A stretch of 20,356 nucleotides of DNA from CAMBDR01 sp046597185 (GCA_046597185.1 JBKJLF010000828.1:1-20356), one strand, 5' to 3'; positions 1-7,133 are shown, counted from the stretch's first letter. Numbers and translations: made by a program. The notes: a model not told the origin generated them from the sequence alone.

Positions 1-110
1 TTAAAACGCGTCAACGCGCCTTCCGTCTGCTGGCGTAACCGTTGCCATCCTTCAGACACGGAACCCCAAACGTCTTCGACTCCTTGTTTCAATTCATCTA
101 GTACACGCAT
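1..110 (-). CDS. Third Hsp20-family small heat-shock protein, 5' part only (runs off window)
   Basis: An open frame starts at ATG 110 and runs off the left edge without a stop. The start follows a good ribosome site (AAGGAG, 8 bases before the ATG). The 36 visible residues begin MRVLDELKQGVEDVWGSVSE and end near ALTRF. This short amphipathic N-terminus with a 'SEGW..LR....GALTRF' pattern is, from memory, the N-terminal arm of one subgroup of proteobacterial Hsp20/alpha-crystallin proteins. The alpha-crystallin domain itself would lie outside the window. It follows two complete sHsp genes on the same strand with a 53-base gap, so it is probably the third gene of one heat-shock operon. The assignment rests on the arm and the context. 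Confidence 0.65.
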   Translation of the reverse strand, partial: MRVLDELKQGVEDVWGSVSEGWQRLRQQTEGALTRF

Positions 111-163
111 GATGTTATCTCCTTGCAAAATAGCACTTGCACTCGCTATAAAACCAACGAAAA

Positions 164-538
164 TCAACCTACTTTGACTTCGATCTTGCGCTTGCGGGCG
201 ACTTCGGATTTCGGCACGTGCAGTTTTAGTACGCCATCGTTCAACACCGATTTGCTTTGACCGGGATCGAGTTCGGCGCTCAGCGTGAAACTTCTGCGGA
301 ATGCACCGGCACTTATTTCTGCGTACTCGGCGTGCATTTCTTCTGGAAATGGCAAACGGATCTCGCCTTCAATGGTCAGTGTATCGCCATCAATCCGTAC
401 CGCCACCGCATCCTTGGGTACGCCGGGCATGTCCACCAATAAGGTGATGCCGTTTTCGTCCTCGAAAATATCAACCGAAGGAAGCAGCACATTCTTGCTG
501 TTACGTGCTGGTACTGCATTTTCTTGTTTGCTGTTCAT
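164..538 (-). CDS. Hsp20/alpha-crystallin small heat-shock protein (124 aa)
   Basis: An ATP-independent holdase chaperone that binds unfolding cytoplasmic proteins. I chose ATG 538 (MNSKQENAVPARNSK) over longer in-frame options because it has a clear AGGAGT ribosome site and a longer reading would overlap the upstream sHsp gene. The protein is almost entirely one alpha-crystallin domain (about residues 20-115): SVDIFEDENGITLLVDMPGV at the first strands, an IDGDTLTIEGE strand pair, and the diagnostic LNDGVLKLHVPK (A-x-x-x-n-GVL class) near residue 105. The tail IEVKV gives the C-terminal I-x-V dimer-grip motif. It lies 25 bases after the upstream sHsp and is probably co-transcribed. Its sequence differs clearly from that sHsp, so the two are not a recent duplication. 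Confidence 0.93.
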   Translation of the reverse strand: MNSKQENAVPARNSKNVLLPSVDIFEDENGITLLVDMPGVPKDAVAVRIDGDTLTIEGEIRLPFPEEMHAEYAEISAGAFRRSFTLSAELDPGQSKSVLNDGVLKLHVPKSEVARKRKIEVKVG

Positions 539-563
539 GATTGGACTCCTGTCTGAATGGCGG

Positions 564-1019
564 TTATTGGATGTCGATGCGCTTAGGCTCCGCTTTTTGC
601 CTGCGTGCGAGCGTGATTCGCAGCACACCATCAGCGTATCGAGCATCAACATTGGAAGCGTCCGTGTCATCGGGAAGTGCCAGTTTCCGGTCAAAGCTGC
701 CAGCGAAGCGTTCGGCTGCATACACGGAGACTGTGCCACTTGCACCAGGTACATTCTTGGTACGCGCACCGCTGATGCTTAGAATGCCCCGGTCGATACT
801 CACGTCAATCGTTGATGGCTCCAAGCCAGGTGCGAACGCATAAATGACGAAAGAGTTTGAGGTGCTTGCGACATTGAGTGCCGGGAAGCTACCTCGGGCT
901 ACAGAACGGATGCTGGTGGGTGCGGTGCGCCCACCGAAAAAATTTTGAAATTCCCGCTGTAATCGATCAACCTCTGAAAATAAATCGTCTCTGCTGGACG
1001 ACAGCGATGTATATAACAT
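564..1019 (-). CDS. Hsp20/alpha-crystallin small heat-shock protein (151 aa)
   Basis: First gene of the sHsp operon. The start at ATG 1019 (MLYTSLSSSRDDLFSEVDRL) is preceded by a near-perfect AAAGGAGG site. A seven-codon longer in-frame start at 1040 would place that site inside the coding sequence, so it is rejected. Residues 1-40 form a Ser/Phe-rich N-terminal arm (QREFQNFFGG) of the kind that drives oligomerisation. The alpha-crystallin domain runs from about residue 45 to 140: FPALNVASTSNSFVIYAFAPG, the ISIDRG-type strands, and YADGVLRITLARR (GVL motif). The C-terminus KRIDIQ supplies the I-x-I motif. The 'FGGR..S.R' plus 'PALNV' layout is typical of class A-like proteobacterial Hsp20. 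Function follows from the family: a holdase induced by heat or envelope stress, acting with DnaK/ClpB. Confidence 0.93.
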   Translation of the reverse strand: MLYTSLSSSRDDLFSEVDRLQREFQNFFGGRTAPTSIRSVARGSFPALNVASTSNSFVIYAFAPGLEPSTIDVSIDRGILSISGARTKNVPGASGTVSVYAAERFAGSFDRKLALPDDTDASNVDARYADGVLRITLARRQKAEPKRIDIQ

Positions 1020-1110
1020 GGTAAACCTCCTTTTCTTCATAAACGAACGGATTTCTCAACCGGCAATAACTGCCGCAATTCCAAAATAAGGCTCGCTTTT
1101 AAGAAAAAAA

Positions 1111-1134
1111 GGGGGGAAATGAAAAAAATTTGAG
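1111..1134 (-). promoter_or_regulatory. Possible heat-shock (sigma-32-like) promoter for the sHsp operon, in the 1020-1220 gene-free stretch
   Basis: Read on the minus strand, GCTCAAA is followed 14 bases later by CCCCTT at the end of a run of six C, roughly resembling the sigma-32 pattern CTTGAAA-N13/14-CCCCAT. The -35 match is weak (4 of 7). A small hairpin (CGGCA-GTTAT-TGCCG, minus strand, about 1060-1074) lies in the leader between this site and the ribosome site. The rest of 1020-1220 holds A/T and G runs and no credible gene. Confidence 0.3.
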
Positions 1135-1220
1135 CGCAAAAATTAGAACGTGGGATGCCGCTTAAACGCGTGTTTTTGTTCTCGCGAAGACACCCCATGG
1201 TTCATGCTGCCCCTACTCGG

Positions 1221-1520
1221 TTATTTCACTAAAGCAGAAATTTTATTCTTAATCTTATCAAAAAAGCCATTTTCGTTCTTGTCATTAGCAGATTGTTTTT
1301 CGATCTTTTCGATCTCCTCGTACATCGGCTTGAAGCTCTTCCGGTTTCCGTAAGTCAGTGTTTCTGCTAGCGTCAATTGGTCGCGCGCCCCGGCGAGAAA
1401 TTTGGCCAGCGTTTCGTTTTCCTTCACCGTGCGGGCTTTTTTTTCCGCGAGCTTTTCTGCATCTTTGAGCATGGCTTCCGCGCGCAAAGGTGGCAGTGGA
1501 ATCACCTCATTAGTGACCAC
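1221..1520 (-). pseudogene. C-terminal remnant of a YfdX-family protein
   Basis: The 99-residue open frame begins in practice at a GTG (1520); the frame itself opens after a TGA a few codons further up. From memory of the family, VVTNEVIPLPPLRAEAMLKD, then LAKFLAGARDQLTLAETLTYG, FKPMYEEIEKIE and the closing FFDKIKNKISALVK match the last third of YfdX proteins (usually about 250-280 residues with a signal peptide). The first two thirds, including the secretion signal, are absent. Similarity seems to start a few residues before the GTG (KLVV), so the break lies near 1523-1563, right beside the downstream end of the broken winged-helix gene. A weak AAGGAAG site precedes the GTG, so a small cytoplasmic product is possible but would be non-native. 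YfdX proteins are linked to acid, multidrug and heat tolerance. The alternative is an unrelated short hypothetical protein. Confidence 0.6.
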
Positions 1521-1563
1521 TAGCTTCCTTATACCAACGAATTTGATGTAAACAGGTCAAATT

Positions 1564-2770
1564 TCATGTTGTATATCCCGTATTATCGCCATGATTTTTA
1601 ATGATGTGCATTTGTAAATTATCAAAGGTTTTTCGCAAAATAGAACCGCTGGCTGGCGCAGTAGGCATAATGTCAGAAAGCGCAGGGCATAGCAGATGAA
1701 TATAGGTGCGGGAGAAAAACATGGCTACACGCAGTCCCGTATCGGTCACCTGATATCGATGACTGTTGGCAATGCGTTCGATGATGCCATGCAAGCGTAA
1801 TCGCCGCAAATCATAGGTCATGCGCCCTGCACGATAGTCCTCTTGGGGAATGCCGCATAACTGCGCCATGGCACCACGCAATTGATGGTTATCGAAACCA
1901 TTGGGCTGCAAGCTAAACATGGTTAAAGCTTGAAACAACGCTTGTGCTCTGGGATTGTCAAAATGTAGTGCTGACGCATGTTGCCCATCGACTTCAATCG
2001 GTTGCACCACTTGCTCAAATACTTTCATACCAATAGAACAATCATGTGACACCGTTTGGACGGTCAAAAGCCGTCGGTTGGCAGCAAAGCCGACCTGCCG
2101 CAGAGCAGGTAAATTGCATAATAATTTGCCAATGTCGAAATCGCGCGTATTATTAATCGTCGTCTCGGTTCGCAGCGCGCGACCTTCCTTGTGATACTGC
2201 TTGATGTGGGAATGCTTATAGTCAACATGAAGTGACGGGATCACGCCATCGGTGATGACACGAGTGCGAAATTGGCCAGGTGTTCGCCGCGTTACCCTAC
2301 GATCAAAAATTAATTGCACATTGCTGGGGCGACCAATATCAAGATTCTCACGAATAACTTCTTCAAAAAACTTGCGTCCACACAATGGACGATCCAGTAC
2401 ATGGGTGAGCGAGAATTCGGTCTGAAGCATCGAAATCTGATAACGGTAACCCGCAGCACGATCAGTCGGCGTGAAGGGATGGGGCAGTTTGGCCAACCAT
2501 TTGCGCAGTAACCCATCAATCATTTCCGGCGATAACGAATCGGCCAAACGCTGTGCCAGCGCAGGGTCGGCACAACTTTGCAAACCATTATCAAGTGCAA
2601 CAAAATCACCCCCTTTTTGCGCCAACTGACGCTTGAGCCATTCATGCCCGTTCAGGCACAGTTTGCAATTTCGGCACATAGACATTGAGGTACATCCGAT
2701 CTATGCACGCCAACTTGAAAGTCACATGATCGCTCAAACCATCGGCAGCAGTTCGTGGTATATTCATCAT
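1564..2770 (-). pseudogene. Broken copy of a conserved multi-copy family of unknown function with a C-terminal winged-helix-like region
   Basis: Two pieces of one family lie in different frames. Piece one starts at ATG 2770 or 2767 (MNIPRTAADGLSDH.., then CIDRMYLNVYVPKLQT) and runs into a TGA at 2642-2644. Piece two resumes out of frame with KLCLNGHEWLKRQLAQKGGD and continues about 360 residues to the stop at 1564. Intact relatives, as I recall them, are about 480-520 residues and have roughly 130-150 residues between YVP.LQ and KLCLNGHE. Here that block is gone and the join (about 2655-2665) changes frame. The retained part includes GYRYQISMLQTEFSLT, RALRTETTINNTRDFDIGK, AANRRLL and a C-terminal helix-turn-helix-like segment (AGRMTYDLRRLRLHGIIERI..HRYQVTDTGLRVA), which is why relatives are sometimes labelled MarR-like. 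True biochemical function is unknown. A 373-residue product from an internal start is possible but would lack the N-terminal half of the fold. Confidence 0.75.
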
Positions 2771-2772
2771 CG

Positions 2773-2867
2773 GCTCCGGTTGTCGCCGCTCCTTCGGGAG
2801 CATCTGCCGCTTGCGGCACAAATATCTCAGGAAAGTCGCTACGACTATGCCATCGCTCAACCGGAGC
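2773..2867 (+). other. Cloverleaf-like nested inverted repeats upstream of the broken winged-helix gene
   Basis: A perfect 10-bp outer stem (gctccggttg 2773-2782 with caaccggagc 2858-2867) encloses three perfect hairpins. These are gctcc-ttcg-ggagc (2788-2801), tgccg-cttg-cggca (2805-2818) and agtcg-cta-cgact (2834-2846). Read as plus-strand RNA, the first two loops are the very stable C(UUCG)G and G(CUUG)C tetraloops; the minus strand gives less favourable CGAA and CAAG loops. It sits 3 bases upstream of the minus-strand gene start. It could be a structured RNA on the plus strand, a leader regulator, or the folded single-strand end of a mobile unit. No expression evidence is visible. Confidence 0.45.
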
Positions 2868-2927
2868 ACCTGTCCCTGCTTACAGATTAGCTTATCCAGC
2901 GGCCACCGTCATATATCTTGTCGGTCT

Positions 2928-2940
2928 GAGGTGGAACCTC
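2928..2940. repeat. Small perfect hairpin in the 2868-2969 gap
   Basis: The sequence gaggt-gga-acctc forms a 5-bp stem with a 3-base loop, about 30 bases after the end of the M13 peptidase gene (stop 2970-2972). No T-run follows in the minus direction, so it is a poor intrinsic terminator. The rest of 2868-2969 shows no gene. Confidence 0.35.
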
Positions 2941-2969
2941 GTTAGTTATAATGGCCGAGGGTAGTTCAA

Positions 2970-5033
2970 TTACCAAACCCGGCAAGTTTTGGCCCGTACC
3001 ATCGGTTGCCCTGGTTTGCAAGAAAACGCCTTGGCAAATTCCGGCATATTCGCCACTACCCCATTCACCCGATATTTACCCGGCGAATGCGGATTGGTGA
3101 GGGCATTCAAACGCTGGTTTTCCGGGCGGTCATTCTCGCAGGCCCATTGCGCATAGCCAACGAAAAAGCGCTGCTCCGGGCTTAAGCCGTCACGCGCTGG
3201 TTCCGGGTGTTCGGCCATTTCCATCTTCCATGCCATCCATGCGATTAATAAACCGCCCAAATCGGCCACATCTTCACCCAGCGTGAGTTTGCTGTTGATT
3301 TTGATATCATCCACAATCGTGTATTGCGCGTATTGATCGGTGATGCAGCTGGAGCGCTGGTTAAATTGCTTGGCGTCTTGCTTTGTCCACCAATCGCGCA
3401 AATTGCCGTTGGCGTCGTACTGGCGGCCTTCATCATCAAAGGCATGGGTGACTTCATGGCCAATGGTGCCGCCGGTATTGCCATAATTGGGCGCGGCATC
3501 CATTTTTCCATCATACAAAGGGGGTTGTAACACGCCCGCCGGGAAGGTGATGTCATTGGTTTGCGCTTCATACGAGGCATTCACGGTGGGCGGCGTCATA
3601 CCCCATTCGGCCCGATCCAAAGGCTTACCGATTTTGTTCAACTGACGGCGTGTTTCAAATTGAATGCCGCGCGTCACATTGCCGGCAAAATCATCGGCTT
3701 TGACGATATAGCTGCTGTAATCACGCCATTGATCGGGGTAGCCGATTTTGTTGATCATGGTTTTCAGCTTTTCATGCCCATTCGCTTTGGTTTTGGCACT
3801 CATCCAGGTGAGCGATGAAATTGCTTGCTTCATCGCCGCTTCAATTTGCACGGTCATGCGCTGGATTTTAGCTTTTAATTCCGGGCTAAAGGCACGCTTG
3901 ACAAATTCCTGACCCAGGGCGTCGCCCAACTGGTTATCGATCAGATTGGTGCAGCGCTTCCAGCGTGGCCGTAGCTCGGGGATGCCGCGCAAGGTTTTGC
4001 CAAAGAAGGCGAAATCGGTTTCGACAAAGGCTTTGGGTAAGACCGAAGCTTGCACGCGGATCACCTGCCAGCGCAAAAAGGTTTGAATTTCGGCCAGGCT
4101 GCGTTGCTTTAATTGTTGCTCCAGCGCCTGGTAGTATTTCGGTTCGCTCACGTTAATGAGCTTGACTTGTTCCAGGCCAATGGCCTGAAAATAATCGCGC
4201 CACTGAAAAGATGGGGTCAGGGCTTGCAAGCTGGTGGGGGTCATGTGGTGGAATAATTTTTTCGGATCACGTTTTTCAACCCGGGTTAGCGACGCCTGTG
4301 CCAGTGCAGTTTCCAGCGCAAGAATCGATTGCGCCGCTTGTGTCGCGTCAGCGGCGCTACTGCCTGCCAGGGTCAGCATTTTGGCGATATGTGCCTGATA
4401 TTCGGCACGAATTTGTTTGCCTTTTTCATCTGACCGGGTGTAATACTCGCGATCCGGCAAACTGATGCCACCCGCCGTGGCGTGCGCAATCACATTGCGC
4501 GCATCGGCAAAATCCTGGCGTGAACCAAAGCCAAACAATAAACTGTCTTCGGCCAGGGCCAAATGCAATTGCGCCAACACCCGTGGCAAATCGGCTTTGG
4601 CTTTCATGCCGCCAATTAAACCCAAAAAGCCTTGAATCGGCTGGGTGCCGCGCTGTTCGATGGTGGCTTCATCCATGCAGGCGGCAAAATAATCGCCCGC
4701 TTTTTGCTGGGAGGGTGTGCGCTCGCTGCCGCCTTTGGCCAAATCGGCCAAAATACCCCATAAATAACGCTGATTATTGTCACCCAATTTGTGATACACC
4801 CCCCATTTGGCCTGGTCATCCGGAACCGGATTGTTTTTCATCCAGCCACCGCATGTGTATTGATAAAAATCTTGGCATGGGTCGGCGCTTTTATCCATGG
4901 ACGCCAAATCCAGCCCCGGCGTATAGGGGAGACTGGTGAGTGGGGCGGTGTCGGCAGCAAGGGCGATATTGCCCAACAGGCCAAGGCTAAGGCTGAAGCC
5001 AACCAAGGTGGTAGAAGTGATGATTTTATGCAT
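2970..5033 (-). CDS. Secreted M13-family (neprilysin/PepO-type) zinc metallopeptidase
   Basis: An exported zinc endopeptidase, 687 residues, the normal length for the family. I chose ATG 5033 because it opens directly on a signal peptide (MHKIITSTTLVGFSLSLGLL, cleavage after about residue 26 in ALA-AD). The frame extends 80 codons further upstream, but that part reads as non-coding. The N-terminal M13 domain begins at PGLDLASMDKSADPCQDFYQ with the conserved GGWMKNNPVPDD. The catalytic domain carries NASYEAQTNDITFPAGVLQP, the zinc site HEVTH (H526, H530, with E527 as general base), the third ligand in GEDVADLGG (about E587), and the C-terminal CRVW, the family's CxxW ending. All key residues are present, so it should be active on peptides in the periplasm. 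The ribosome site is weak. The gene is a single transcription unit on the minus strand. Confidence 0.95.
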   Translation of the reverse strand: MHKIITSTTLVGFSLSLGLLGNIALAADTAPLTSLPYTPGLDLASMDKSADPCQDFYQYTCGGWMKNNPVPDDQAKWGVYHKLGDNNQRYLWGILADLAKGGSERTPSQQKAGDYFAACMDEATIEQRGTQPIQGFLGLIGGMKAKADLPRVLAQLHLALAEDSLLFGFGSRQDFADARNVIAHATAGGISLPDREYYTRSDEKGKQIRAEYQAHIAKMLTLAGSSAADATQAAQSILALETALAQASLTRVEKRDPKKLFHHMTPTSLQALTPSFQWRDYFQAIGLEQVKLINVSEPKYYQALEQQLKQRSLAEIQTFLRWQVIRVQASVLPKAFVETDFAFFGKTLRGIPELRPRWKRCTNLIDNQLGDALGQEFVKRAFSPELKAKIQRMTVQIEAAMKQAISSLTWMSAKTKANGHEKLKTMINKIGYPDQWRDYSSYIVKADDFAGNVTRGIQFETRRQLNKIGKPLDRAEWGMTPPTVNASYEAQTNDITFPAGVLQPPLYDGKMDAAPNYGNTGGTIGHEVTHAFDDEGRQYDANGNLRDWWTKQDAKQFNQRSSCITDQYAQYTIVDDIKINSKLTLGEDVADLGGLLIAWMAWKMEMAEHPEPARDGLSPEQRFFVGYAQWACENDRPENQRLNALTNPHSPGKYRVNGVVANMPEFAKAFSCKPGQPMVRAKTCRVW

Positions 5034-5076
5034 GTTTGCTTTCGTACAAGGACAGAAGTTCTCTAAATAGTTTGTG

Positions 5077-5123
5077 TGGTCAGCATTATTTTTGCGTGGC
5101 GCTATTATAGATGATGCTGACCA
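5077..5123. promoter_or_regulatory. 10-bp dyad flanking the probable -10 box of the M13 peptidase gene
   Basis: The arms tggtcagcat (5077-5086) and atgctgacca (5114-5123) are perfect inverted repeats separated by 27 bases. On the minus strand the spacer contains TATAAT (5104-5109), about 70 bases before the peptidase start. No convincing -35 box was found. The dyad could be an operator overlapping the promoter, or a long-loop terminator for the DUF2917 gene that ends at 5152. Confidence 0.45.
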
Positions 5124-5151
5124 GAAACGACTAGTCCTTGCCTGTTTGCCT

Positions 5152-5463
5152 TCATGCAGCCAAGGGATTGAAATGGCGGCCATGCCAAAAACGGGCCCAT
5201 GCCGATGGCTTGGCAGATTGCAGCATCGGGTTCGCCGTCGTTTCCACAATGCTCGCGTATTCTGCCGCTTCAACCACGACCAGGGCAGCGGCGGGTAGAT
5301 TCAGCGTCGCGCCTTTTTCCAGCCAAAAATCGTCCTTTACGCCACTGATGGTCACCCACACGCGCCCATGCAAGACGCGTAAGGTTTGCGCTTTGCGCGC
5401 CGTGCCGGCAATAAGTTGGCCCGATTGAAGCAGGTGCGATTCGTTGCTGAAAAGACTTTTCAT
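5152..5463 (-). CDS. DUF2917 domain-containing protein (103 aa)
   Basis: A small cytoplasmic protein of a family nearly confined to Burkholderiales; its function is unknown. ATG 5463 has an AGGAGT ribosome site. The cupin-like DUF2917 core is seen in LRVLHGRVWVTISGVKDDFW followed by LEKGATLNLPAAALVVVEA (about residues 28-70). The C-terminus (SAWARFWHGRHFN) is typically Trp/Arg-rich. It is divergent from the GcvA-like LysR gene, an arrangement I recall from many Burkholderia and Oxalobacteraceae genomes, so the regulator probably controls it. Confidence 0.85.
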   Translation of the reverse strand: MKSLFSNESHLLQSGQLIAGTARKAQTLRVLHGRVWVTISGVKDDFWLEKGATLNLPAAALVVVEAAEYASIVETTANPMLQSAKPSAWARFWHGRHFNPLAA

Positions 5464-5512
5464 GATGGACTCCTGTCATTGCTGTGGTGACGAAAATTTG
5501 CAAGCACCACTG

Positions 5513-5528
5513 CTTTCCGTAAGGAAAG
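5513..5528. promoter_or_regulatory. LysR-type dyad in the divergent DUF2917/LysR control region (5464-5672)
   Basis: The perfect dyad ctttcc-gtaa-ggaaag contains the T-N11-A geometry expected of a LysR-type operator. It sits 50 bases upstream of the DUF2917 start. A TATAAT lies at about 5564-5569 on the plus strand, facing the LysR gene. Two tandem copies of ttcacataa (5609-5617, 5618-5626) lie closer to the LysR start and may be a second binding element. Confidence 0.45.
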
Positions 5529-5672
5529 TTTGCGTGGCGATAGAGTCATGATAGTGCGCATCCGCTATAATGGGAAACGATAAATTTTCTATTTGCTTGC
5601 TAAAAAAATTCACATAATTCACATAATTCGGATTTTTGTGAAAATGACTCGCTTTTTATGAAAGGAGATAAA

Positions 5673-6584
5673 ATGGCGCAATTACGTCGATTGCCGAACC
5701 TGGCTGCTTTGCGCGCTTTTGAAGCGGCGGCGCGGCACCAGAATTTTTCCCGTGCGGCGCAAGAAATCCACTTGACCCATGGTGCCATAAGCCATCAGGT
5801 GCGTGCGCTGGAAGAAGAATTGGGCGTGCCGCTGTTTGTGCGCCATGGCAAGCGTTTAACGGTCACGGCAGAAGGATTACGCTTTGCCGAAGTATTGCGC
5901 AAGTCGCTCGATGAGATCGCCAATGCGGCCGAAGAATTACGCAATAGTGTCGGGCATCAACGCCTGACGGTTTCCTCCATTCCCTCGTTTGCGGCGCGGT
6001 GGTTGGCACCACGGCTGGGGAAGTTTATCGATTTGCATCCTGAAATTGAACTCACCTTGCAATCGAGCTCGCATTTGCAAGATTTAACGCGCGATGCGAT
6101 TGATGTGGGCTTGCGCTTTGGCCTGGGGCATTATCCCGGTTTGGTGGTGCAGCATTTGATGGGGGATTATCATTACCCGGTTTGTAGCCCACGCTTTAAC
6201 GGCGGCCAATTGCCGTGTGCGCCGGGTGATTTGGCCCGCTTGCCGCTGTTGCGCTCGGACGAACTGTGGCTGCCATGGTTTGTCGCCGCCAAGGTGGATT
6301 TGCCCGAGCCAAGCGGTGGTTTGCGCTTTCAGGATTCGTCGATGTTGGTACGCGCGGCGGTGCAGGGTGATGGCGTGGGTTTGGTGCGCCACGTGGTGGC
6401 GGCGCAAGAGATGGCATCGGGCGAATTGGTGCGTTTGTTTGATGTGGCTGTCAAAAGCGACTTTGCCTATTATTTTGCCTGTACCGTTCAATCTGAGAAA
6501 AAGCCGCAGGTGGCGGCGTTTAAAGCGTGGCTGTTGGCGGAGATTGCGTTGTTTAAGGCGCAAAATAAGGGATTTGAGTTGTGA
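5673..6584 (+). CDS. LysR-family transcriptional regulator, GcvA-like
   Basis: A DNA-binding regulator of 303 residues. ATG 5673 is preferred over the in-frame ATG 5658 because the AAAGGAG ribosome site lies between them. The N-terminal helix-turn-helix (residues 1-65) reads LPNLAALRAFEAAARHQNFS, then AAQEIHLTHGAISHQVRALE, with ELGVPLFVRHGKRLTVTAEG, which is the GcvA-subgroup pattern. The effector domain follows from about residue 90 (LTVSSIPSFAARWLAPRLGKF), with DVGLRFGLGHYPGL and the closing LVRAAVQGDGVGLVRH..VA segment. It faces away from DUF2917 across 209 bases. The true target and ligand are not deducible; GcvA-like does not imply control of glycine cleavage here. Confidence 0.93.
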   Translation: MAQLRRLPNLAALRAFEAAARHQNFSRAAQEIHLTHGAISHQVRALEEELGVPLFVRHGKRLTVTAEGLRFAEVLRKSLDEIANAAEELRNSVGHQRLTVSSIPSFAARWLAPRLGKFIDLHPEIELTLQSSSHLQDLTRDAIDVGLRFGLGHYPGLVVQHLMGDYHYPVCSPRFNGGQLPCAPGDLARLPLLRSDELWLPWFVAAKVDLPEPSGGLRFQDSSMLVRAAVQGDGVGLVRHVVAAQEMASGELVRLFDVAVKSDFAYYFACTVQSEKKPQVAAFKAWLLAEIALFKAQNKGFEL

Positions 6585-6682
6585 AAATAACCGCACAGTC
6601 AGGGCATGGTTGCGGCAAAGCCGATATAATCAAGCATCCAATGTGACCCGCCACAATGCCCTTTTTTCTCAGGAGTGTAACC

Positions 6683-7123
6683 ATGACTAATTCAAGCGCT
6701 ACCAAAACCGATCTGGTCGAGCAATTCAACCAACGTAGCGTTGCCACTTTCCCAGGTTATTTGGGCATCGTGGTCACCGAACTCGATCCGGCCAATTTCA
6801 AAGTCAGTGCCGAGCTGATGGTGCGGCAAGAGCTGATGGCTCCCAACGGTTTCCTGCATGCGGGCACCGTGGTCACGCTGGCCGATACCTGCGCTGGCTA
6901 TGGTTGCGTTGCCACCTTGCCGCCAGGGGCTTCCGGCTTTACTACGGTGGAATTGAAATCCAACTTTTTAGGCACCGCACGCGAAGGAACGGTGGAATGT
7001 AGCGCCAGCATCGTGCATGCCGGGCGCACCACGCAAGTGTGGGACGCCGTGGTCAAGCATCGCGAAACCGGTAAAACCATGGCCCTGTTTCGCTGTACGC
7101 AAATGATCATGTACCCCAAATAA
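6683..7123 (+). CDS. PaaI-family hotdog-fold acyl-CoA thioesterase
   Basis: A 146-residue cytoplasmic enzyme that hydrolyses acyl- or aryl-CoA thioesters. ATG 6683 follows an AGGAG site 7 bases upstream; a longer frame from 6656 lacks one. The hotdog core shows NGFLHAGTVVTLADTCAGYG (residues 55-74) with the HAG turn (H59-G61) and D68, where the family places its catalytic residues, then TTVELKSNFLG and the final strand TGKTMALFRCTQMIMY. It lies 98 bases after the LysR gene on the same strand. A TATAAT at 6625-6630 suggests its own promoter. Only 10 bases separate its stop from the stop of the convergent glucan synthase gene. The substrate is unknown. Confidence 0.88.
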   Translation: MTNSSATKTDLVEQFNQRSVATFPGYLGIVVTELDPANFKVSAELMVRQELMAPNGFLHAGTVVTLADTCAGYGCVATLPPGASGFTTVELKSNFLGTAREGTVECSASIVHAGRTTQVWDAVVKHRETGKTMALFRCTQMIMYPK

Positions 7124-7133
7124 ACCCACCACG

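Noticed and set aside
539..769. A 77-codon N-terminal extension of the 124-residue sHsp
   Set aside because: It overlaps the upstream sHsp gene in another frame, has no sHsp-like sequence, and the ATG at 538 has its own good ribosome site.
1190..1196. CCCCAT on the plus strand, resembling a sigma-32 -10 box
   Set aside because: It points away from the sHsp genes, lacks a CTTGAAA-like box at the right distance, and no plus-strand gene follows.
2928..2940. The gaggt-gga-acctc hairpin as an intrinsic terminator of the peptidase gene
   Set aside because: The stem is only 5 bp and no T-run follows on the minus strand; kept only as a small repeat.
2945..2950. TATAAT on the plus strand near the M13 gene end
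   Set aside because: No matching -35 box and no plus-strand gene downstream; it faces into the convergent 3' end of the peptidase gene.
5034..5273. An 80-codon N-terminal extension of the M13 peptidase
   Set aside because: It would bury the signal peptide inside the protein, and it overlaps the end of the DUF2917 gene and the dyad/promoter region.
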